Notes: generated by a model not told the origin, from the letters alone. 64,000 bases of DNA from Salinibacterium sp. PAMC 21357 (GCF_000247645.1 NZ_AHWA01000004.1:496001-560000), one strand, 5' to 3'; numbered from the stretch's first letter, positions 48,825-59,817 are shown. Numbers and translations are program-made.

Positions 48825-49670
48825 TTATGCCTCAACTCCTGCTGCAACCGTTGCGTCAGCCTTAGGAGCTTCTGCCTTCGGTGCTTCTGCCTTAGGGGCC
48901 TCAGCCTTGGGGGCTTCAGCCTTTGGTGCGGACGAAGGGCCACCGGTACGACGACCACCACGGTCGCCACCATCGCGACGCTCTGGGCGTGACGACTTCT
49001 GGTTAGCCTGCTCGCGAGCGAGCTCCTTGTTGGTGATATCGCCCTTGTAGACCCATACCTTGACACCGATGCGACCGAAAGTCGTCTTGGCTTCATAGAA
49101 GCCGTAGTCGATGTTTGCGCGAAGCGTGTGCAGCGGTACGCGACCTTCACGGTAGTACTCTGAACGGCTCATTTCTGCGCCACCCAAACGACCCGATACC
49201 TGGATGCGAACACCCTTGACGGAACCTACGCGCTGAGCACCCTGAAGACCCTTACGCATCGCACGGCGGAAAGCCACACGAGCAGCAAGCTGCTCGGCGA
49301 TTCCCTGTGCAACGAGCTGAGCTTCAGCCTCGGGGTTCTTGACCTCGAGGATGTTGAGCTGAATCTGCTTACCGGAGAGCTTTTCGAGCTCTCCACGAAT
49401 ACGCTCTGCTTCGGCGCCGCGGCGACCGATCACGATGCCCGGACGGGCGGTGTGAATGTCAACACGAACACGGTCACGGGTGCGCTCGATTTCAATGCGA
49501 GCGACACCTGCGCGGTCGAGGTTCGACTTGAGCAGGTTACGGATCTTTACGTCTTCTGCAACGTAATCGCTGTAACGCTGACCCACCTTGGTGCTGTCAG
49601 AGAACCAACGCGACACGTGGTCGGTGGTGATTCCCAGACGGAAACCGTAGGGGTTTACCTTCTGTCCCAT
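48825..49670 (-). CDS. rpsC: Ribosomal protein S3 with repeat-bearing C-terminal tail
   Basis: 281 residues. [23 protein letters not shown]-domain [19 protein letters not shown] and [22 protein letters not shown] (S3 core about 215 residues). The tail has a Gly/Arg-rich part ([16 protein letters not shown]) and then repeats of EAPKA (about five), encoded by near-identical 15-base units at 48857-48930. Confidence 0.96.
   Translation of the reverse strand: MGQKVNPYGFRLGITTDHVSRWFSDSTKVGQRYSDYVAEDVKIRNLLKSNLDRAGVARIEIERTRDRVRVDIHTARPGIVIGRRGAEAERIRGELEKLSGKQIQLNILEVKNPEAEAQLVAQGIAEQLAARVAFRRAMRKGLQGAQRVGSVKGVRIQVSGRLGGAEMSRSEYYREGRVPLHTLRANIDYGFYEAKTTFGRIGVKVWVYKGDITNKELAREQANQKSSRPERRDGGDRGGRRTGGPSSAPKAEAPKAEAPKAEAPKAEAPKADATVAAGVEA
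48857..48930. repeat. 15-bp coding tandem repeat in rpsC tail
   Basis: About five imperfect 15-base units (pattern GCTTCTGCCTTAGGG-like on the plus strand) encoding EAPKA on the minus strand. Unstable length is expected between strains. Confidence 0.8.
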
Positions 49671-50062
49671 TACTTCTTCCCTGCCTTGTCGGCCTTGGCT
49701 TCAACGACGTGGTCTGGCGTGGCCAGAACAATCGTGATGTGGCTGGTGCGCTTCAGAATCTGGAACGCACGGCCCTGGGCACGCGGCTGGAAACGCTTCA
49801 ACGTGGCTCCATCATCGACAAACGCCTTCGAGATGATCAGATCTTGTTCGTCCAAGAAGCTGTTCGACGCATCTGCCTTGACTCGTGCGTTAGCGATTGC
49901 CGAAGCAACCAGCTTGTACACGGGCTCGCTCGCGCCCTGGGGGGCGAACTTCAAAATTGCTAGCGCTTCCTGTGCTTGCTTGCCGCGGATCATGTTGACA
50001 ACGCGACGAGCCTTCATAGGGGTCACGCGGATGTGACGCACACGTGCGATCGACTCCACCAT
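49670..50062 (-). CDS. rplV: Ribosomal protein L22
   Basis: 130 residues, exit-tunnel protein: [41 protein letters not shown] and SHITIVL near the end. One base overlap with rpsC. Confidence 0.97.
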   Translation of the reverse strand: MVESIARVRHIRVTPMKARRVVNMIRGKQAQEALAILKFAPQGASEPVYKLVASAIANARVKADASNSFLDEQDLIISKAFVDDGATLKRFQPRAQGRAFQILKRTSHITIVLATPDHVVEAKADKAGKK

Positions 50063-50086
50063 TTCTCTACCTCCTACGCCACCGCG

Positions 50087-50368
50087 TTAGCGGCGACGAC
50101 CCTTCTTGTCGTCCTTCACGTGTCCGCGGAAGGTACGTGTCGGCGAGAACTCGCCGAGCTTGTGACCAACCATGGTTTCCGTGATGAATACCGGAATGTG
50201 CTTGCGACCATCGTGAACCGCGATCGTGTGACCCAGCATTGCTGGAACGATCATTGAGCGGCGCGACCAGGTCTTGATTACGTTCTTGCTCTTGGCTTCG
50301 TTCGCCTTGACAACCTTTTGTAGGAGGTGGTCGTCGACGAAGGGGCCCTTCTTCAGACTGCGTGGCAT
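50087..50368 (-). CDS. rpsS: Ribosomal protein S19
   Basis: 93 residues: [35 protein letters not shown] and GKLGEF-like [16 protein letters not shown]. Confidence 0.97.
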   Translation of the reverse strand: MPRSLKKGPFVDDHLLQKVVKANEAKSKNVIKTWSRRSMIVPAMLGHTIAVHDGRKHIPVFITETMVGHKLGEFSPTRTFRGHVKDDKKGRRR

Positions 50369-50383
50369 CTTCTGACTCTCCTA

Positions 50384-51223
50384 CTACTTGCGCTTCTTGC
50401 CGACATTGCGGCGGCGAACGATGAGCTTGTCACTGGGCAGTTTGCGCTTACGAGTGCGCCCCTCTGCCTGGCCCCAAGGGGAAACGGGGTGACGTCCACC
50501 GGACGTCTTACCCTCACCACCACCGTGGGGGTGGTCGACGGGGTTCATGGCAACACCACGGACGGTCGGGCGAACGCCCTTCCAGCGCATGCGGCCGGCC
50601 TTACCCCAGTTGATGTTCGACTGCTCGGCGTTGCCGACCTCGCCGATCGTTGCACGGCAACGAACGTCAACGTTGCGGATTTCTCCGGAAGGCAAACGCA
50701 GCTGCGCGTAGGGGCCTTCTTTTGCAACGAGTCGAACAGATGCGCCTGCGGAGCGGGCCATCTTGGCGCCACCACCGGGGCGAAGCTCGATCATGTGAAT
50801 GACCGTACCCACGGGGATGTTCTTCATCGGCAGGTTGTTGCCTGGCTTGATGTCAGCACCAGCACCCGACTCGATGATGTCGCCCTGCTTGAGCTTGTTT
50901 GGCGCAATGATGTAACGCTTGCTGCCATCAACAAAGTGAAGCAGTGCGATACGTGCAGTGCGGTTGGGGTCGTACTCGATCTCGGCAACGCGGGCGTTTA
51001 CGCCGTCTTTGTCGTTGCGCTTGAAGTCGATGACGCGGTACTGGCGCTTGTGGCCACCACCAACGTGACGGCTCGTGATGCGACCTGCGTTGTTGCGGCC
51101 ACCAGTCTTCGGCAGAGGGCGCAGAAGCGACTTCTCTGGGGTCGAACGGGTGATCTCAGCAAAGTCTGCAACCGAGGATCCACGGCGACCAGGCGTCGTG
51201 GGCTTGTACTTGCGAATAGCCAT
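50384..51223 (-). CDS. rplB: Ribosomal protein L2
   Basis: 279 residues: [39 protein letters not shown], and [21 protein letters not shown], which is the universally conserved peptidyl transferase-proximal segment. Confidence 0.98.
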   Translation of the reverse strand: MAIRKYKPTTPGRRGSSVADFAEITRSTPEKSLLRPLPKTGGRNNAGRITSRHVGGGHKRQYRVIDFKRNDKDGVNARVAEIEYDPNRTARIALLHFVDGSKRYIIAPNKLKQGDIIESGAGADIKPGNNLPMKNIPVGTVIHMIELRPGGGAKMARSAGASVRLVAKEGPYAQLRLPSGEIRNVDVRCRATIGEVGNAEQSNINWGKAGRMRWKGVRPTVRGVAMNPVDHPHGGGEGKTSGGRHPVSPWGQAEGRTRKRKLPSDKLIVRRRNVGKKRK

Positions 51224-51240
51224 TAGTTTCTCCTTGGTCC

Positions 51241-51540
51241 TTAGCCGACAGCGGTGAAGATGTCGATAGAACCGGACTTGAGCGTGACGATGGCGCGCTT
51301 GGTGTCTTTGCGCTTTCCCATACCGAACCGAGTGCGGCGAGTCTTGCCCGTGCGGTTCAACGTGTTAACCGAATCAACCTTGACACTGAAGATCTTCTCG
51401 ATAGCGAGCTTGATCTCGGTCTTGTTCGCACGGGGGTCAACCTCGAAGGTGTACTTTCCCATGTCGATCAGGTTGTAGCTCTTCTCGGAAACCACGGGAG
51501 CGATGATGATGTCGCGTGGGTCCTTGTACGTGACGGTCAT
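51241..51540 (-). CDS. rplW: Ribosomal protein L23
   Basis: 99 residues: [40 protein letters not shown] and [16 protein letters not shown]. It sits near the tunnel exit where nascent-chain factors dock. Overlaps rplD start region by 4 bases. Confidence 0.97.
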   Translation of the reverse strand: MTVTYKDPRDIIIAPVVSEKSYNLIDMGKYTFEVDPRANKTEIKLAIEKIFSVKVDSVNTLNRTGKTRRTRFGMGKRKDTKRAIVTLKSGSIDIFTAVG

Positions 51541-52196
51541 GCGCTGACCTCTTCCTTGTTCGAAGACTTGGTGTTGAACGCAACGAATGCGTCGAACGCG
51601 CCCTTGGTGAACACGATGTCGTCGCTGACGACGACGTCGTAGGCGTTGAGCTGGTCGAACGTCAACACGTGAACCGCGTCGAGGTTGCGAATGCTCTTGA
51701 GGCTGGTTGCATCATCGCGCTGAAGAACAACGAGAACGTTCTTGCTCGGCGCGATGCTCGTGAGCAACGCCAAGACAGTCTTCGTCGAAGGCTTGCCTTC
51801 TACAGCGAGAGCGTCGATGACGTGAATGCGCTCACCGCGGGCCCGGTCAGACAGAGTGCCGCGAAGTGCTGCAGCAATCATCTTCTTGGGGGTGCGCTGT
51901 GAGTAGTCACGCGGGTGTGGACCGTGAACGATTCCACCACCCTTCATCTGAGGAGCACGGATCGAGCCCTGACGAGCGCGACCGGTTCCCTTCTGCTTGA
52001 ACGGCTTGCGACCCGAACCCGAAACTTCACCGCGACGCAGGGTGTTGTGCGTACCCTGACGTGCTGCTGCGCGCTGAGCGACAACAACTTGGTGGATGAG
52101 GGGAACGTTGGTCTGCACGTCGAAGATCTCGGCGGGAAGCTCAACAGAATCAACCTTCTTGCCCTTGGCGTCGATGACGTCGATGGAGGTAGCCAT
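51537..52196 (-). CDS. rplD: Ribosomal protein L4
   Basis: 219 residues: [20 protein letters not shown]-like region ([15 protein letters not shown]), [20 protein letters not shown] and [20 protein letters not shown]4 is the S10 operon repressor in E. coli; no evidence for that here. Confidence 0.97.
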   Translation of the reverse strand: MATSIDVIDAKGKKVDSVELPAEIFDVQTNVPLIHQVVVAQRAAARQGTHNTLRRGEVSGSGRKPFKQKGTGRARQGSIRAPQMKGGGIVHGPHPRDYSQRTPKKMIAAALRGTLSDRARGERIHVIDALAVEGKPSTKTVLALLTSIAPSKNVLVVLQRDDATSLKSIRNLDAVHVLTFDQLNAYDVVVSDDIVFTKGAFDAFVAFNTKSSNKEEVSA

Positions 52197-52201
52197 GTGT
52201 A

Positions 52202-52852
52202 CTACGCCCCCTTCACTGCGTTGCGGACGAAGACGATGCGACCGCGAGCTCCGGGAACGGCGCCCTTGATGAGCACGAGTCCCTTCTCAAGGTCGATCGC
52301 GTGGACGGCGAGGTTCATGACCGTTACCCGGTCACCACCCATACGACCGGCCATGCGCATGCCCTTGAAGACACGGCTGGGGGTCGACGAGGCACCAATG
52401 GAACCAGGCTTGCGGTGGTTGCGGTGCGAACCGTGGCTCGCAGAAACACCCTTGAAGTTGTGTCGCTTCATAACACCGGCGAAACCCTTACCCTTGCTCG
52501 TGCCGACAACGTCGACCTTCGAGCCTGGGGTGAAGATGTCGACTGCAAGCTCTTGGCCAACGGTGTATTCCGCGGCGTCAGGAGTGCGAATCTCGGTGAT
52601 GTGACGGCGAGGCGTAACGCCTGCCTTGTCGAAGTGACCCGTAAGCGGCTTGTTGACCTTACGAGGGTCAATCTGGCCGTACGCGATCTGGACTGCGCTG
52701 TATCCATCAACCTCGAGGCTACGCAGCTGCGTAACAACGTTCGGGGTGATTTCGACAACAGTCACGGGAACGAGCTTGTTGTTCTCGTCCCAAACCTGAG
52801 TCATACCGAGCTTCTTGCCCAGCAGACCCTTAGTCGTCTTAGTTATAGACAT
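52202..52852 (-). CDS. rplC: Ribosomal protein L3
   Basis: 216 residues: [36 protein letters not shown], and [19 protein letters not shown]. Second gene of the S10 operon. Confidence 0.97.
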   Translation of the reverse strand: MSITKTTKGLLGKKLGMTQVWDENNKLVPVTVVEITPNVVTQLRSLEVDGYSAVQIAYGQIDPRKVNKPLTGHFDKAGVTPRRHITEIRTPDAAEYTVGQELAVDIFTPGSKVDVVGTSKGKGFAGVMKRHNFKGVSASHGSHRNHRKPGSIGASSTPSRVFKGMRMAGRMGGDRVTVMNLAVHAIDLEKGLVLIKGAVPGARGRIVFVRNAVKGA

Positions 52853-52892
52853 TATTTTCCTTATCGGCTCTGTCGCTCAATAACTGCGCGAG

Positions 52893-53201
52893 CTAAAGCT
52901 TGATCTCGATGTTGACGTCAGCCGGCAGGTCGAGACGCATAAGCGAATCCACAGCCTTAGGCGTCGGGTCGATGATGTCGATGAGCCGCTTGTGGGTGCG
53001 CTTCTCGAAGTGCTCGCGGCTGTCCTTGTACTTGTGGGGAGAGCGGATAACCGCAATCACGTTCTTCTCGGTGGGCAGCGGCACTGGGCCTACTACCGTG
53101 GCACCCGCGCGGGTAACCGTGTCAACAATTTTGCGTGCCGACGAGTCGATGACCTCGTGGTCGTACGACTTAAGTCGAATGCGGATTTTTTGTCCCGCCA
53201 T
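52893..53201 (-). CDS. rpsJ: Ribosomal protein S10
   Basis: 102 residues: [41 protein letters not shown] (in part) and [20 protein letters not shown]. The family start fixes ATG 53201; the frame continues to 53273. First gene of the S10 operon, preceded by about 450 bases of non-coding DNA. Confidence 0.98.
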   Translation of the reverse strand: MAGQKIRIRLKSYDHEVIDSSARKIVDTVTRAGATVVGPVPLPTEKNVIAVIRSPHKYKDSREHFEKRTHKRLIDIIDPTPKAVDSLMRLDLPADVNIEIKL

Positions 53202-53651
53202 GACTGGCTCTCTTCCCTTAGTACTTTGGCTGCACTGCGGGCAACTGGGCTGTTCGACGCCGGATGTTGCCACCCGAAGAAGCTCAGCACTTCTGCTTTC
53301 GCACCACTATTTATCTGTCAAGTTCTTGCTGTCACTGCTTGTGATACCAACTCGCGAAACCGCGAGGGGAATGTGCCGGCGAGCCGGCACAAACTCTCCC
53401 CGCACCATTGCCTCTTTCAAGGAAATGTTCTTTTTCAAGAAGTTGTGGGGAGTTGGTTAAGCTTGGTTCTGCTCCCCGCGGCCTAGCTACTACACGATGT
53501 GAGAAACACGCTCTGCGTGAAACACACGTTGTGGAACTATGCACTGCCTGGGAGTGATTCGCACGCACGTGGCGGCGAAGTGTTGAACTAGAAGAGTCTG
53601 TCACATTCGGGCATTTGCTGCAACCCGGGCGTGTCGGAATTTTGAGGGTGT
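53202..53651 (-). promoter_or_regulatory. S10 operon leader / hutI-rpsJ gap
   Basis: 450 bases without a convincing gene. Two adjacent hairpins: CTCGCG-AAAC-CGCGAG (53351-53366) and GTGCCGG-CGAG-CCGGCAC (53373-53390, stem extends one base). A long imperfect stem joins CTCCCCGCAC (about 53395) and GTGGGGAG (about 53446). A possible promoter downstream of the hairpins is GTGACA (53330-53335), 16 bases, TAAATA (53308-53313), with TTGACA at 53316-53321 overlapping it. If the start is further upstream, the hairpins would lie in the leader RNA. No T tail. Confidence 0.5.
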
Positions 53652-54836
53652 TTAGTGAGAGTGCTTCACAACGTCTCGCACGCCATCCACGAATACGCTT
53701 TCCACTAAGGGAACACCCGGCCGATAGGCCAAATGGCGGTAGTTCGGGGCATCAATAATTTGAGCATTTGCTCGAGCGCCAACCCGCAAATGTCCCACGT
53801 CATCGAGGCGCAAAGATCGGGCCCCACCCCAGGTCGCCGCCGTCACGGCCTCAAGAGTTGTCATCCCCATCTCTCGCACCGCCAGAGCGATGCAAAACGG
53901 GAGAGACGACGTGAAACTAGAGCCGGGATTGCAATCGCTGGCCAGAGCGACCGTCACGCCAGCGTCGAGCAGGCGCCGTCCATCCACGAACGGATGTTTC
54001 GTAGAAAACTCGACCCCTGGCAGCACACCAGCCACCGTGCTACTGCCGGCGAGCGCGTCCACATCGGCATCGCTGAGATACGTGCAATGGTCGACACTCG
54101 CAGCGCCAAGGTCAACCGCAAGCTGCACGGCCCCAGACTCCGCCAACTGCGCGCCGTGAAGACGGGCGCCAAGCCCACGAGCCTGCCCCGCAGTGATGAT
54201 CGCCCTCGACTCCTCCACTGTGAAGGCACCGTTATCGCAAAAGACATCGATCCAGCGTGAATAAGGAGCACACGCGTCAAGCATCTCCCCCATGACAAGG
54301 CGAACGTACGCCGCACGGTCATCAACAAACTCCGCCGGGACAACGTGAGCGCCCAAGAACGTAGTCTCTGCCGTCAACGTCGACGCCAAACGCAGCATCC
54401 GTGCCTCATCGTGAGCCGTCAAGCCATAACCGCTCTTGATCTCGACCGTTGTTGTACCCTGCCGCCGCATCTCGGCAACCAGCGCAGTCGCATTGTCTAG
54501 GAGCTGTTCGTCGCTCGCCGCGCGCGAAAGCGCAACAGTGCGACGAATTCCGCCAGCCTCGTAACTCTCGCCTGCCATCCGCGCCTCAAACTCATCAGAC
54601 CGATCGCCCGCGAACACCACATGACTGTGGCTATCAACGAAACCAGGAAGCACACAACGGCCCTGGGCATCCACTCGCGTATCGGCAGTCGGCGCATCGG
54701 CAGACGAACCCCACCAGACAACACGACCGCCCTCAAAAACGATCGCGGCATCGCTCAACTCTGGGCGCTCAACGTCATGCGTCAGCAAGAGGCCGATGTT
54801 GTCGATCACCGTGCTTGCCTGAGCCGCGCTCTTCAT
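53652..54836 (-). CDS. hutI: Imidazolonepropionase
   Basis: 394-residue amidohydrolase, third step of histidine degradation. Metal-binding [15 protein letters not shown] near residue 65, STHGT-like KSGYGLT, and GCNP-like [18 protein letters not shown] 54836 overlaps the hutG stop (ATGA). Last gene of the hut operon. Confidence 0.95.
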   Translation of the reverse strand: MKSAAQASTVIDNIGLLLTHDVERPELSDAAIVFEGGRVVWWGSSADAPTADTRVDAQGRCVLPGFVDSHSHVVFAGDRSDEFEARMAGESYEAGGIRRTVALSRAASDEQLLDNATALVAEMRRQGTTTVEIKSGYGLTAHDEARMLRLASTLTAETTFLGAHVVPAEFVDDRAAYVRLVMGEMLDACAPYSRWIDVFCDNGAFTVEESRAIITAGQARGLGARLHGAQLAESGAVQLAVDLGAASVDHCTYLSDADVDALAGSSTVAGVLPGVEFSTKHPFVDGRRLLDAGVTVALASDCNPGSSFTSSLPFCIALAVREMGMTTLEAVTAATWGGARSLRLDDVGHLRVGARANAQIIDAPNYRHLAYRPGVPLVESVFVDGVRDVVKHSH

Positions 54837-55690
54837 CGCAGCGCAGCTCCCGAAATCGCCTCGAGAACGCACAGCGCCACCAAACGAACAGTACGTTCAT
54901 CCGCAGAATCAGACGCGGCATCCACCTCAACCAGATCAATTGACGACACCGAAGAATGCGCTCCAGCAAGACGCGCGGCAACGCGAAGCTCGAAGGCCGA
55001 AATACCGCCAGGAACTGACGCCGGGCACGCCGGGGTCACCGAGCGGTCGCAGACATCCACATCAAGATCGACATGGATAGGGCCGCCCCCGGAACCCGCA
55101 ATCTCTAACGCTTGCGCCATGACGTCGTCCATCGGCCGCGTGCGCAAGTCGTCTCGCGTGATGACCGTAATGCCAGCATCACGCGCACGCTGCGCATACG
55201 CCAACGAATTGGCCAAAGGCTCGATGCCAATCTGCACCACACGACGCCCATCGAGACCAGCCTCGAGAAGCCGTCGAACGGGAGAACCATTAGTGACGCC
55301 ATCGCGCAAGTCATAGTGCGCATCCAGCGTAATCAACCCTGCCGAACCCACCGCGTCACCCCAACGACCCAACGCCGTCGGCACCGTCGCAGCGTTGTCA
55401 CCGCCCAACGCCACCACCAGATCAGCGCGCAACGCCGCAACCGCCTCGATCGCGCTGTGCTCGTGTAAATCAGGTTCACGAACGTTGCCAGCGTCCACAA
55501 TGCGCAAGTCAGTCAGCGCGGCATAGCGCCGCAACATCTCCCGCACCGCATTCGGCGTCGTGTGGGCTTGCGTTGGCGACAGAGACGTGCGCGACGTCGG
55601 CATACCAATCAGCGCGACATCCGCCCACTCATCGCCGACCGGAGCAGGCCAGTCCCCCGCACGCGGCCAGAGAGGATCAGAGTTGAGCAT
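54833..55690 (-). CDS. hutG: Formimidoylglutamase
   Basis: 285-residue arginase-fold enzyme that releases glutamate and formamide, last step of this hut route. Metal ligands in [23 protein letters not shown] and [16 protein letters not shown] 55690 follows GGAAGG by 5 bases. Overlaps hutU by 14 bases and hutI by 4. Confidence 0.94.
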   Translation of the reverse strand: MLNSDPLWPRAGDWPAPVGDEWADVALIGMPTSRTSLSPTQAHTTPNAVREMLRRYAALTDLRIVDAGNVREPDLHEHSAIEAVAALRADLVVALGGDNAATVPTALGRWGDAVGSAGLITLDAHYDLRDGVTNGSPVRRLLEAGLDGRRVVQIGIEPLANSLAYAQRARDAGITVITRDDLRTRPMDDVMAQALEIAGSGGGPIHVDLDVDVCDRSVTPACPASVPGGISAFELRVAARLAGAHSSVSSIDLVEVDAASDSADERTVRLVALCVLEAISGAALR

Positions 55691-57326
55691 TGTCACCTTC
55701 CGTCATCGGGATGCGCACACCCAAGTTCTCGGCGACCGCAATGGCCTCATCGTAACCAGCATCGACGTGGCGAATCACGCCCATCCCCGGATCATTCGTC
55801 AACACCCGCTCAAGCTTCTGCGCCGCCAGCTCAGTACCATCAGCAACCGTGACCTGACCGGCATGAATCGAACGCCCGATGCCGACACCCCCGCCGTGAT
55901 GGATCGACACCCACGTCGCCCCTGAGGACGTATTAACCAGAGCGTTCAACAGCGGCCAGTCAGCAATCGCGTCCGACCCATCTTTCATAGCCTCAGTTTC
56001 GCGATACGGCGACGCGACCGAACCACTATCAAGGTGGTCGCGGCCGATCGCCAGCGGTGCCGCCAGCTCCCCCGACGCCACCATCTCGTTAAAGAGGAGA
56101 CCAGCTTTGTCGCGCTCACCGTAACCGAGCCAGCAAATGCGCGCCGGTAGCCCTTGAAAGTGCACCCGTTCGCCAGCAAGCTTGATCCAGCGGGCCAGCG
56201 ACTCGTTCTCGGGAAAGAGGTTAAGAATTGCCTTGTCAGTCTTGTGGATATCGTTCGGATCGCCGCTGAGAGCGGCCCAGCGGAACGGCCCCTTGCCCTC
56301 GGCAAACAGCGGGCGGATGTACGCCGGCACGAACCCCGGGAACGCAAACGCATCTGCATAGCCTGCCGCGAGCGCCTCAGTGCGCAAGTTGTTGCCGTAG
56401 TCGAACACCTCGGCACCCTGCCGCTGGAACCCGACCATGCCCTCAACGTGGATCGCCATAGATTCGCGCGAGCGCTGAGCGAAACCCGGATCACGACGAG
56501 CCGACTCCCAATCATCGAAATCGACTCCAAGCGGAAGGTACGCCAGTGGGTCATGGGCACTTGTCTGGTCCGTGACGATATCGATGGGTGCCCCCATCGC
56601 GAGCAACTCAGGGATTGCCGCGGCAGCATTGCCCAGGACGCCAATCGAGAGGGCCTTCTTTGCTTCGCGCGCCGCCACCGCGAGCTCAACGGCGTGACCC
56701 AGATTCTTCGCCTCGACATCCAAATAGCCGTGATCGATACGACGCGTGATGCGACTCTGATCCACATCGACACAAATTGCAACACCGTCGTTCATGGTTA
56801 CGGCGAGCGGTTGGGCGCCTCCCATGCCTCCGAGGCCAGCCGTGAGGGTAATGGTGCCGGCCAAGGTTCCCCCGAAACGCTTCGCCGCGACGGCAGCAAA
56901 AGTTTCGTAAGTGCCCTGCAGGATGCCCTGAGTGCCGATGTAGATCCATGACCCGGCCGTCATCTGGCCATACATGGTGAGGCCGAGCTGCTCGAGGCGA
57001 CGGAACTCATCCCAGTTAGCCCAATCTCCGACCAGGTTCGAGTTGGCGAGCAACACTCGAGGTGCCCACTCGTGGGTCTGCATGACGCCGACTGGCTTGC
57101 CCGACTGAACCAGCAGGGTCTCATCGCCCTTGAGCGTGGTGAGCGAGCGAACAATGGCGTGGTAGCTCGGCCAGTCGCGGGCGGCTTTGCCCGTGCCACC
57201 ATAAACAACGAGATCTTCTGGATGCTCGGCAACCTCAGGATCGAGATTATTTTGCAACATGCGCAGCGCACCCTCCTGCTGCCAGCCCAGAGTGTTGAGG
57301 GTGCTTCCCCTGTGTGCGGTAATCAT
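55677..57326 (-). CDS. hutU: Urocanate hydratase
   Basis: 549-residue NAD-dependent enzyme, second step of histidine degradation. Family motifs: [48 protein letters not shown] and the Cys-bearing [22 protein letters not shown] lies before the ATG. Separated from hutH by 59 bases. Confidence 0.97.
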   Translation of the reverse strand: MITAHRGSTLNTLGWQQEGALRMLQNNLDPEVAEHPEDLVVYGGTGKAARDWPSYHAIVRSLTTLKGDETLLVQSGKPVGVMQTHEWAPRVLLANSNLVGDWANWDEFRRLEQLGLTMYGQMTAGSWIYIGTQGILQGTYETFAAVAAKRFGGTLAGTITLTAGLGGMGGAQPLAVTMNDGVAICVDVDQSRITRRIDHGYLDVEAKNLGHAVELAVAAREAKKALSIGVLGNAAAAIPELLAMGAPIDIVTDQTSAHDPLAYLPLGVDFDDWESARRDPGFAQRSRESMAIHVEGMVGFQRQGAEVFDYGNNLRTEALAAGYADAFAFPGFVPAYIRPLFAEGKGPFRWAALSGDPNDIHKTDKAILNLFPENESLARWIKLAGERVHFQGLPARICWLGYGERDKAGLLFNEMVASGELAAPLAIGRDHLDSGSVASPYRETEAMKDGSDAIADWPLLNALVNTSSGATWVSIHHGGGVGIGRSIHAGQVTVADGTELAAQKLERVLTNDPGMGVIRHVDAGYDEAIAVAENLGVRIPMTEGDNAQL

Positions 57327-57385
57327 CAGTGCTCCTAGTGAAAAATGATGGTCGGTGACGGTCAGTTGCTAACGCAGGTCAGTCC

Positions 57386-58930
57386 CTAAGTCAGGTCAGT
57401 GACGGAGCGAGCTGCGGCAAGCAGAGCGCCAGACTGAACAAGGTCGACACTCGCGGCAATGTCGGGTGCTAGGTAGCGGTCGGGCCCTGCGCCGGGTACC
57501 CGCTCGCGGAGGGAATTGATCACAGCAGCGGATACTGGCGACGGTGATTCTCCTCGCATTTCGATCCCCCGCGCTGCCGTCAGAAGTTCGATTGCCAGCA
57601 CCCGGGAGAGCCCATCGATGCTGCGCCGGAGTTTGAGCCCCGCGCTCCACCCCATCGACACGTGATCCTCCTGCATCGCGCTCGTCGGAATCGAATCGAC
57701 GGATGCTGGGGCCGCCAGCCGCTTAAGCTCACTGACAATTCCCGCCTGCGTGTACTGGGCGATCATGTGGCCGGAGTCGACTCCGGGGTCGCCGGCGAGA
57801 AAAGCGTTGAGCCCACCGTTTCGGTTGCTGTCGAGAAAGCGGTCGGTGCGGCGTTCACTCATGCTGGCGACATCCGCGCTCACAATTGCGAGAAAATCGA
57901 GCGCGTACCCAACGGGCGCACCGTGGAAGTTTCCGTTGGACTCAAGACGGCCATCGAGCGTAACGACGGGATTGTCGATCGCACTGGCGAGTTCGCGCTG
58001 AGCGACCATCGTGGTGTGCTCAACAGTGTCGCGGGCGGCACCGTGCACTTGAGGTGCACAGCGAAGGGAGTAGGCGTCCTGCACCCGGGTGAAGCCGTTG
58101 CTGGCGTGCGCCGCAATGGTGCCAGAACCTGCGAGGACGGCGCGCATGTTCGCGGCAGAGCGGGACTGACCGGGATGGGGCCGAAGCTGCTGCAGGTCGT
58201 CCGCGAAAACCCGGTCAGTGCCAGCAAGCCCTTCAACGCTGAGGGCTGCAGCAAGATCGGCGGTAGTCAGAAGTGCCCGAAGATCAGTGATCGCCAGCGA
58301 CAGCATGCCGAGCATCCCATCGGTGCCATTGATCAGAGCGAGGCCCTCCTTCTCGTGAAGAACGACCGGCGCAATCCCTGCTGCTCGAAGCGCTGCGGAT
58401 GCTGGCAGCAATTCTCCGGCGACGCGAACGTCGCCTTCGCCCATGGCCGCTAGCGCGCAATGGGCGAGCGGTGCGAGATCGCCGGAGCACCCGAGGCTGC
58501 CGTATTCGCCCACGATGGGGGTGATGCCGGCGTTCAGCAACGCTGCATAGGTTTCGGCGACGATTGGGCGCACGCCGGTGCGGCCGGTGGCCATCGTTGA
58601 CAGGCGCAGCAGCATGGTGGCCCGAACGACTTCTGCATCAATCTCGGCGCCGGAGCTGGCGGCATGGCTGCGCACGAGCGACCGCTGAAGCTGCACCCGC
58701 TGTTCGGGCGCAATGTGCTTCGTTGCCAGGGCACCGAAGCCAGTCGACACTCCGTAGTGAGGCCGCACATCGTGGGCGAGCGCGTCGATCACGGCTCGCG
58801 ATGTGGCAATCGCCTCAAGGGCTCCGGGGTCAAGTTTCACGGGTGCACTGTGGCGCGCAACCGCGACAACGTTTGCGATGCTCAACGGACCAACGCCGAT
58901 TGTGACGGCCGTGACGGGGGCAAGATTCAT
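57386..58930 (-). CDS. hutH: Histidine ammonia-lyase
   Basis: 514-residue MIO enzyme converting histidine to urocanate. The MIO-forming segment reads GSLGCSGDLAPLAH: Cys-Ser-Gly instead of Ala-Ser-Gly. STGFGALATKHI (Tyr-bearing loop) and LRCAPQVHGAARD are conserved. ATG 58930 is chosen; the frame to 59053 crosses the operator region. First gene of hutHUGI. Confidence 0.96.
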   Translation of the reverse strand: MNLAPVTAVTIGVGPLSIANVVAVARHSAPVKLDPGALEAIATSRAVIDALAHDVRPHYGVSTGFGALATKHIAPEQRVQLQRSLVRSHAASSGAEIDAEVVRATMLLRLSTMATGRTGVRPIVAETYAALLNAGITPIVGEYGSLGCSGDLAPLAHCALAAMGEGDVRVAGELLPASAALRAAGIAPVVLHEKEGLALINGTDGMLGMLSLAITDLRALLTTADLAAALSVEGLAGTDRVFADDLQQLRPHPGQSRSAANMRAVLAGSGTIAAHASNGFTRVQDAYSLRCAPQVHGAARDTVEHTTMVAQRELASAIDNPVVTLDGRLESNGNFHGAPVGYALDFLAIVSADVASMSERRTDRFLDSNRNGGLNAFLAGDPGVDSGHMIAQYTQAGIVSELKRLAAPASVDSIPTSAMQEDHVSMGWSAGLKLRRSIDGLSRVLAIELLTAARGIEMRGESPSPVSAAVINSLRERVPGAGPDRYLAPDIAASVDLVQSGALLAAARSVTDLT

Positions 58931-58985
58931 GCTCCCAGTGAACGCGTATTGGGCTTCCGACGCGAGAGCCTTTCGGGATATGGTG

Positions 58986-58999
58986 TCTGAAATACCAGA
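58986..58999. promoter_or_regulatory. HutR-type operator between hutH and the IclR gene
   Basis: TCTGAAATACCAGA lies in the 79-base divergent region. It fits exactly the TCTGwwATwCCAGA consensus that I recall being reported for HutR, the IclR-type regulator of histidine use in Corynebacterium resistens. It lies inside a larger 6-bp palindrome TGTCTG-N6-CAGACA (58984-59001). From memory, not looked up. Confidence 0.8.
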
Positions 59000-59009
59000 C
59001 AGGAGCCCC

Positions 59010-59777
59010 GTGCCTGAGATTCCGGCCGCTCGCAACACCATGGCAGTGCTCAAGCACCTCGCATCGCGCCCCGGGCCCGTTCGCGCATCGAGCCTCGCAC
59101 GCGAACTTGAGCTGCCTCGATCATCCGTCTATCAATTGCTGGCCGTCATGATCGAGGAAGGCTTTGTGGTGCACTACCCCGAAGACCAAACCTACGGGCT
59201 CAGCGCCCTCGTGGCCGAAATCGGCTCCTCAGCACTCCGCAGTGAACGACTTTCGCAACTCGCAACATCCCTCATGCACAGCCTGGCCGGTGAAGCACCA
59301 ATCCCGGTCGTGGCACACCTCGCCGTACTCAGCGGGGCAGAAGTCAGTTATGCGGGGCGAGTACAAGGCAGCCGAGCCCCCACGACGGTGTCAGCGGTCG
59401 GCGTTCGGTTGCCCGCCCACCTCACGGCAACCGGGCGTGCGATGTTGGCGCAACTCACTGCTCCACAAGTGCGGGCGATCTATCCGTCACGCAACGCACT
59501 CACTCGTCGCCAAACCGCCGGCCCGCAGACTCTCACCGAACTCACTCAGCTTCTCACCACCACGCGCGAGCGTGGCTGGGCAATCGAGATTGGCGACGTC
59601 ACGGCAGACTATGCGTCCGTCGGGGCCGCATCCTTCGACCGCAACGGCTACCCCTCGGCAGCCATCGGGCTGACCTTCAGAACGGATGCCGTCGGCGAGC
59701 ACTGGGAGGAACTCGGTGCAGCAACCGTGGCCGCTGCGCGCGCGCTCACCTCTCGCCTTACGGGCCGTGCTGTGTAA
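59010..59777 (+). CDS. hutR: IclR family regulator of histidine use (HutR-like)
   Basis: 255 residues. N-terminal winged HTH (NTMAVLKHLASRPGPVRASSL, then ARELELPRSSVYQLLAVMIEEG) and the IclR effector domain (C-terminal GAASFDRNGYPSAAIGLTF). The GTG start at 59010 has AGGAG 4 bases upstream and leaves the operator outside the gene; an in-frame ATG at 58980 would put it inside. Divergent from hutH; together with the operator this indicates control of the hut operon. Ends at the shared terminator. Confidence 0.9.
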   Translation: MPEIPAARNTMAVLKHLASRPGPVRASSLARELELPRSSVYQLLAVMIEEGFVVHYPEDQTYGLSALVAEIGSSALRSERLSQLATSLMHSLAGEAPIPVVAHLAVLSGAEVSYAGRVQGSRAPTTVSAVGVRLPAHLTATGRAMLAQLTAPQVRAIYPSRNALTRRQTAGPQTLTELTQLLTTTRERGWAIEIGDVTADYASVGAASFDRNGYPSAAIGLTFRTDAVGEHWEELGAATVAAARALTSRLTGRAV

Positions 59778-59817
59778 TTTGTTCGACTCGGGAAACAGCT
59801 ACTTCCCGGCCACAACG

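Noticed and set aside
48857-48930. CRISPR-like tandem repeat
   Set aside because: 15-base units without spacers inside the rpsC reading frame; a coding repeat.
53332-53604. 90-codon open frame in the rpsJ leader
   Set aside because: No ribosome binding site or similarity, and it contains the hairpin arms; composition fits non-coding DNA.
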